NCBI GenBank assembly: GCA_040226215.1
Contig: JAVKFF010000091.1
Span: 1 to 27,407, forward strand
Length of the DNA stretch: 27,407 nt
From: JAVKFF01 sp040226215
GTDB taxonomy: Bacteria; Pseudomonadota; Alphaproteobacteria; DSM-16000; Inquilinaceae
Direction: 5' to 3'
A program made the translations under genes and the position numbers. Below, in pieces: positions 23,293 to 27,407 of the stretch (positions are counted from its first letter, which is position 1; the number at the start of each line of letters is the position of its first letter). The notes beneath the pieces were generated by a model. The model saw only the letters and a program-made list of their open reading frames with translations. It ran no database searches and was not told the origin of the DNA.

Positions 23293-23334
23293 TTGAGCGC
23301 GGCGGTCGAACGGCGTAGTGTTCGCCAAATGTTC
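23293..23334 (+). promoter_or_regulatory. Promoter with LexA-like box upstream of the TfoX-N gene
   Basis: TTGAGC (23293-23298), 17 bases, TAGTGT (23316-23321) form a plausible sigma70 promoter. Overlapping the -10 and start site is GTTC-N7-GTTC (23320-23334), the direct-repeat operator form used by LexA in Alphaproteobacteria. The start codon is 38 bases beyond. Chance occurrence of the box is not negligible, so SOS control is a hypothesis. Confidence 0.45.
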
Positions 23335-23372
23335 CGACCTTGGGCCGCCATAACAGGAGGAGGGAGCGCGAC

Positions 23373-23726
23373 ATGGCCTATGACCAGGGTCTGGCCGAGC
23401 GGCTGCGGACTGTGCTGGCCGATCTTGCGCAGGGCGAACCGATCGCGGAGAAGCGCATGTTCGGGGGCCTTGCCTTCATGGTCGGCGACCACATGTGCTG
23501 CGGCATCGTCAACGAGGCGCAGATGCTGCGGCTCGACAAGCCCACCGCCCAGGCGGCACTGGCCCGCCCGCATGTGCGGCCGATGGATTTCACCGGCCGG
23601 CCGATGCCGACCATGGTCTATGTCGATCCGCCCGGGATCGAGGCGGACGAGGATCTTTCGGGCTGGGTCAACGTCGCCCTCGGCGTGGTGCGCTCCCTGC
23701 CGCCGAAGAGCAAGGTCCGGCAGTAG
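23373..23726 (+). CDS. TfoX N-terminal domain protein
   Basis: A 117-residue protein that is essentially a single TfoX_N domain: LAERLRTVL, then EKRMFGGLAFMVGDHMCCGIVNE and MLRLD, and LSGWVNVALGVVRSLPPK at the end. In gamma-proteobacteria TfoX/Sxy, which also has a C-terminal domain, works with CRP to switch on competence genes. Stand-alone N-domain proteins are common in Alphaproteobacteria and their role is not established. AGGAGGAGGG lies 9 bases before the ATG at 23373. A LexA-like direct repeat sits in the promoter. The next gene follows 85 bp later in the same direction and may be cotranscribed. Confidence 0.88.
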   Translation: MAYDQGLAERLRTVLADLAQGEPIAEKRMFGGLAFMVGDHMCCGIVNEAQMLRLDKPTAQAALARPHVRPMDFTGRPMPTMVYVDPPGIEADEDLSGWVNVALGVVRSLPPKSKVRQ

Positions 23727-23811
23727 GCGGTCCGCCAGCCGGCCTTCCGCCACCTCGATCCATCCGTACCACCACCCGTTCCTGCCGCCGATCCGAAGGA
23801 GTGTCCCGCCC

Positions 23812-24195
23812 ATGCACCGTTCCCGCCTCGCCTGCTTCGTCATCGACTGCCGGACAGACGATCTCGACCGTGACGCCCGCTTCTGGTCGAAGGCGCTCGG
23901 CTACCCGGTCGATCCCGAGGGCGGGGACGGGCAGTATGTCGCGCTCTTCACACCGGCCGACCAGCCGCGCATCCTGCTGCAGAAGGTCGACCACGAGCCG
24001 CGCATCCATCTCGACATCGAGAGCGACGACAAGCAGGCGGAAGTCGCCCGGCTGGAGAAGATCGGCGCCCGCCAGATCGGCGAGGTCAAGCGCTGGGTGG
24101 TGCTGGAGGCGCCGTCCGGCCACCGCTTCTGCGTCGTCAATCCGCAGCGCCCGGACTTCCCTGAGAAGGCAAAGGCCTGGGGCGACGACGCTTGA
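23812..24195 (+). CDS. VOC-superfamily (glyoxalase-like) protein
   Basis: A 127-residue protein of the glyoxalase/bleomycin-resistance/dioxygenase fold: an N-terminal CFVIDCRTDDLDRDARFWSKALGYPVD module and a second half with HLDIESDDKQAEVARLEKIGA and VVLEAPSGHRFCVVNP. Possible metal ligands are His in IHLDIE and Glu in VLEAPSG, the usual VOC positions. Such single-domain proteins may bind metals and small ligands as dimers; no reaction can be assigned. AAGGAG lies about 11 bases before the ATG at 23812. It follows the TfoX-N gene and ends 22 bp from the convergent zinc protein gene. Confidence 0.88.
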   Translation: MHRSRLACFVIDCRTDDLDRDARFWSKALGYPVDPEGGDGQYVALFTPADQPRILLQKVDHEPRIHLDIESDDKQAEVARLEKIGARQIGEVKRWVVLEAPSGHRFCVVNPQRPDFPEKAKAWGDDA

Positions 24196-24217
24196 TGGCG
24201 CGCGGCGTCCGACCGGC

Positions 24218-24469
24218 TCAGGCCAGCGATTTCAGCCGGTCGGGATAGGCGCTGCGTGCCGCCGCCGCCGCCTCGCTGCCGGCGCGGACGAATTCCCGGT
24301 CGCAATAGCCGCAGGTGACCCGGTCGTGCGGCCCGAAGGTGTACCAGACGCGCGGATGGCCCAGCACGCCGTCGCCGTCGCAGGCGACGTTTTCGGTCTG
24401 CGGATCGACCTCGATGATCTCCGGCGGCTGTACGGGCATGGCGGGGCTGGTCTCCGTCGGCAGGGACAT
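24218..24469 (-). CDS. zf-CHCC zinc-finger protein (NDUFS6-like)
   Basis: An 83-residue protein with the zf-CHCC pattern: Cys30 in VACDGDG, His38 in GHPRVWY, then Cys53 and Cys56 in TCGYCDREFV, a likely Zn2+ site. The family is related to the mitochondrial complex I accessory subunit NDUFS6 and is typical of Alphaproteobacteria, so a link to NADH dehydrogenase assembly is possible (inference from homology). The ATG at 24469 gives the longest reasonable protein. An in-frame ATG at 24439, with GGAGA 11 bases upstream, would remove ten residues before the domain and is equally possible. Divergent from the ABC ATPase gene across a spacer with 17-bp tandem repeats. Confidence 0.85.
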   Translation of the reverse strand: MSLPTETSPAMPVQPPEIIEVDPQTENVACDGDGVLGHPRVWYTFGPHDRVTCGYCDREFVRAGSEAAAAARSAYPDRLKSLA

Positions 24470-24630
24470 GCGGCTGGTCGGGGCGACACGCGGCCCGTCG
24501 CGGAGGGGTATGGCAAAGCCGGTGCGGCGTGACAAGCCCTCGGGTGGCGCCCGTCCATCCGCCTTGCTGGCGGCCGGCCGACGCCGGAGTGGCGTGCTTG
24601 GCATTTGCCCTTCGGCCGCTGCATCATTAT

Positions 24631-24698
24631 CTAAGGCCGTCACCCATCCAAGGCCGGCACGCAACCAAGGCCGGCACGTAACCGAGGCCAGCCGCGGC
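24631..24698. repeat. Four tandem 17-bp degenerate repeats between divergent genes
   Basis: Units at 24631-24647, 24648-24664, 24665-24681 and 24682-24698 follow CCAAGGCCGGCACGCAA; the middle two differ at one base and the outer two are diverged. The array ends 47 bases before the ABC ATPase start, where a promoter would be expected. Confidence 0.75.
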
Positions 24699-24745
24699 AT
24701 CGCCGGCGGCACGCCCACCGAAGCCCAAGCGAAGGCGCGCGCAAA

Positions 24746-25741
<996 letters not shown>

Positions 25742-25745
25742 GCCC

Positions 25746-26801
25746 TTGGTCGGGCGCGCTGGCATCGCGGGGGCGGGACTGGTGGCGATGCTGGCGGCCT
25801 GCACACCCGCCTCGCAGCCCATGGGGCCGGCGACGGTGGCGCCGACCCTGACCGAGACGGCGCTGGTCGCCGCCGACGGCTATCGCCTGCCGGTCCGGGT
25901 GACGACGCCGGATGCGAGCGCGGTGGACGAGCTTGCGCTGGTCGAGACCGCCGAGACGCCCGCCGACCCTCCAGCACCTGGCGAGCCGGCGGCGGTGATC
26001 CTGGCATTGCACGGCTTCGACGACTATTCGGCCTCCTTCGAGGACGCGGCGGCCGCCTGGGCGGAGGCAGGCATCCTCACCGTGGCCATGGACCAGCGCG
26101 GCTTCGGCGAGACCGAGAACATCGGCATCTGGGCCGGCACCGAGACCTATGTCGCCGACGCGGTGACGGCGATCGAGGCGGTCGCCAACAGCTATCCGGA
26201 CCGGCCGCTGGTGCTGCTGGGCGAGAGCATGGGCAGCGCCGTCGCCCTGCTCGCCCTGGCGCGCCGCCCGGACCTGCCGGTCGATGCGCTGATCCTGGTC
26301 GCGCCCGCCGCCTGGGACTGGGAGGCGATGCCGTTCTGGGAGGAACTGCCCTTCGAGGCGGCGGTCGCGCTGTTTCCCGGCATGGTGGTCAGCGGCGAGG
26401 GACTGGATCTGGAACCCACCGACAACGCCCTGGTGCAGCGCGAGATGGCCTACGACCCGCTGGTCCTGAAGGAGAACCGGCTGGACACCGTGGCCGGTCT
26501 GCTCGAGCTGATGGCGGCGGCCCTGCCGGCGGCCGCCACGCTCGACCGGCCGACGCTGATCCAGCTGGGCGGGAACGAGAGCATCGTGCCCGAGGCACAT
26601 GTGCGCGCGCTCTTCGACGGTATTGCTGCAGCACCGCATCCGCCGGTCATCGCGGTCTATCCCGACGGCTACCACATGCTGCTGCGCGACCTCGCCGCGG
26701 ACGAGCCGATCGGCGACATCCCCGCCTTCATCGCCGACCCCGACGCCCCCCTGCCCTCCGGCGCCGACCGCAACCCGCTGCCCTGGGCGGCGGGCGGGTA
26801 G
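25746..26801 (+). CDS. Lipoprotein alpha/beta hydrolase (lysophospholipase-like)
   Basis: A 351-residue serine hydrolase with a lipoprotein signal ending in LAAC (lipidation at Cys19). The alpha/beta-hydrolase core shows the oxyanion segment LALHGFDDYS (about 87-96), MDQRGFGET, the nucleophile elbow GESMGS with Ser161 and the terminal His310 in DGYHM. The acid after strand 7 reads GGNESIVP: Glu278 sits where Asp is usual. It should act on esters or lipids in the periplasm, tethered to a membrane. The only start before the signal is a TTG at 25746, 4 bases past the ABC stop, with GGGAG 7 bases upstream; the next ATG would destroy the signal. Coupling to the ATPase suggests a lipid or envelope role (inference). 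Confidence 0.87.
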   Translation: MVGRAGIAGAGLVAMLAACTPASQPMGPATVAPTLTETALVAADGYRLPVRVTTPDASAVDELALVETAETPADPPAPGEPAAVILALHGFDDYSASFEDAAAAWAEAGILTVAMDQRGFGETENIGIWAGTETYVADAVTAIEAVANSYPDRPLVLLGESMGSAVALLALARRPDLPVDALILVAPAAWDWEAMPFWEELPFEAAVALFPGMVVSGEGLDLEPTDNALVQREMAYDPLVLKENRLDTVAGLLELMAAALPAAATLDRPTLIQLGGNESIVPEAHVRALFDGIAAAPHPPVIAVYPDGYHMLLRDLAADEPIGDIPAFIADPDAPLPSGADRNPLPWAAGG

Positions 26802-26829
26802 AGGCAAGGCTTCGCGGTTGACCCCCACC

Positions 26830-26845
26830 TGCGCCGTGCGCATTT
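26830..26845 (+). terminator. Compact terminator candidate after the hydrolase gene
   Basis: TGCGC (26830-26834), CGT, GCGCA (26838-26842), then TTT: a 5-bp stem followed by a very short T-run, 28 bases past the stop. The T-run runs into the -35 box of the ffh promoter. Confidence 0.35.
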
Positions 26846-26872
26846 GACAGGGGCGCGGGGCGGGGCTACAAG
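26844..26872 (+). promoter_or_regulatory. Sigma70-type promoter of ffh
   Basis: TTGACA (26844-26849), a 17-bp G-rich spacer and TACAAG (26867-26872). The -35 is perfect and the -10 matches four of six. It is the best housekeeping promoter in the window and predicts transcription from near 26880, giving a leader of about 200 nt before ffh. Confidence 0.65.
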
Positions 26873-26931
26873 GCGCGGCATTCCACGTCCGAGGGGCGGT
26901 CGGCAGATCCGGCCAGGTCCGAGGTCGCGCC

Positions 26932-26981
26932 CGGGAGATTTCCCGAGGGGTCCGCCAGTCCGCGAGTGTCGCGCACTGGCG
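26932..26981 (+). other. Structured ffh leader: two hairpins
   Basis: Hairpin 1: CGGGA (26932-26936), loop GATT, TCCCG (26941-26945). Hairpin 2: CGCCAGT (26953-26959) pairs with ACTGGCG (26975-26981), then a C/C mismatch, then CGCGA with TCGCG and a 3-nt loop. The rest of the 279-bp gap holds a repeat of CCGCCAGT--GCGAG at 26952 and 27002 and no convincing gene. Confidence 0.55.
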
Positions 26982-27080
26982 CCATTGTCGTTTGTCCGGC
27001 CCCGCCAGTTTGCGAGGGATGGACGGACGACGCTCGCGGCCGGGCGTTCCGGCACCGTGGAAACGAAGTGGAGTTGAGGC

Positions 27081-27407
27081 ATGTTCGACGGGCTGAGCGG
27101 CCGGCTTGGTGACATATTCGACCGCCTGAAGCGGCGCGGCGCGCTTTCCGAGAGCGACGTCTCCGCCGTCATGCGCGAGGTCCGCATCGCCCTGCTCGAG
27201 GCCGATGTGGCGCTGCCGGTGGTCAAGGACTTCGTCGCCCGGGTGCGCGAGCAGGCGGTGGGCGAGAAGGTGCTGCGCTCGGTGACGCCGCGCCAGCAGG
27301 TCATCAAGATCGTCCATGACGAACTGGTCGGCATGCTGTCGGGCGGCGAGGTCAAGCCGCTGACCGAGATCCCGCGCCTGCACGGTCTCGGCGGCCCGGC
27401 GACGCCC
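27081..27407 (+). CDS. ffh: Signal recognition particle protein Ffh, N-terminal part
   Basis: The gene runs off the right edge after 109 codons. The visible part, MFDGLSGRLGDIFDRLKRRG followed by LSESDVSAVMREVRIALLEADVALPVV, is the helical N domain of the SRP54/Ffh GTPase, including the ALLEADVAL motif that contacts the G domain. Ffh binds 4.5S RNA and signal sequences of nascent inner-membrane proteins and docks with FtsY. The GTPase and methionine-rich M domains lie outside. GGAGTTGAGG precedes the ATG at 27081. A promoter at 26844-26872 and a long leader lie upstream. Identification as Ffh rather than FtsY rests on the MF..LS..L...F start with no acidic extension. Confidence 0.93.
   Translation, partial: MFDGLSGRLGDIFDRLKRRGALSESDVSAVMREVRIALLEADVALPVVKDFVARVREQAVGEKVLRSVTPRQQVIKIVHDELVGMLSGGEVKPLTEIPRLHGLGGPATP

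Noticed and set aside
26873..27080. 4.5S (SRP) RNA gene upstream of ffh
   Set aside because: The conserved GGAA/AGCAGCC loop signature of SRP RNA is not present, and the hairpins are too short.

Overview
This 27.4 kb window looks like ordinary chromosome from a GC-rich alphaproteobacterium. Supporting signs are a polA and the start of ffh, a small zf-CHCC (NDUFS6-like) zinc protein, intergenic palindromes of the GTCATCCCGG...CCGGGAT type that are common in Alphaproteobacteria, and a GTTC-N7-GTTC (alphaproteobacterial LexA-type) motif. I cannot name a genus. There is no rRNA operon, CRISPR array, transposase, integrase or phage gene.

Left part (1-8.5 kb): the 3' end of a berberine-bridge-type FAD oxidoreductase, a tRNA-Arg(CCT), a small membrane protein, and a DeoR-type repressor divergent from an L-lactate dehydrogenase, with several TTCGC-type half-sites between them. 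These are followed by an unknown membrane protein, a Bcr/CflA drug exporter, a 4HBT thioesterase, a Yip1-like membrane protein and a TrmA/RlmD-type RNA m5U methyltransferase with an iron-sulfur cluster.

Middle part (8.5-18.7 kb): a minus-strand operon of a SAM methyltransferase, a CYTH-CHAD (YgiF-like) protein and an orphan ParA ATPase. This is a plausible polyphosphate-granule handling or positioning module. Next come two secreted six-cysteine paralogues flanking a small secreted beta-rich protein. One paralogue carries an in-frame TGA exactly where the other has Trp (TGG). A DUF2306 membrane protein has a 19-bp palindrome upstream. A winged-helix methyltransferase is divergent from a GlxA-type AraC regulator, followed by a GNAT acetyltransferase and a lipoprotein built from four copies of a four-cysteine, acidic CDEPGIGTG module, three of them in an exact 120-bp tandem array.

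Right part (18.7-27.4 kb): DNA polymerase I, an MFS transporter, a TfoX-N protein with a LexA-like box in its promoter, a VOC/glyoxalase-fold protein, the zf-CHCC protein, an ABC ATPase translationally close to a lipoprotein alpha/beta hydrolase, and the start of ffh behind a good sigma70-type promoter and a roughly 200-nt structured leader.

The most promising unexplained items are the ParA/CYTH-CHAD operon, the six-cysteine secreted pair with its TGA-for-Trp change, the CDEPGIGTG repeat lipoprotein and the possible SOS control of the TfoX-N gene. No single element proves a new system; each is offered as a testable observation.
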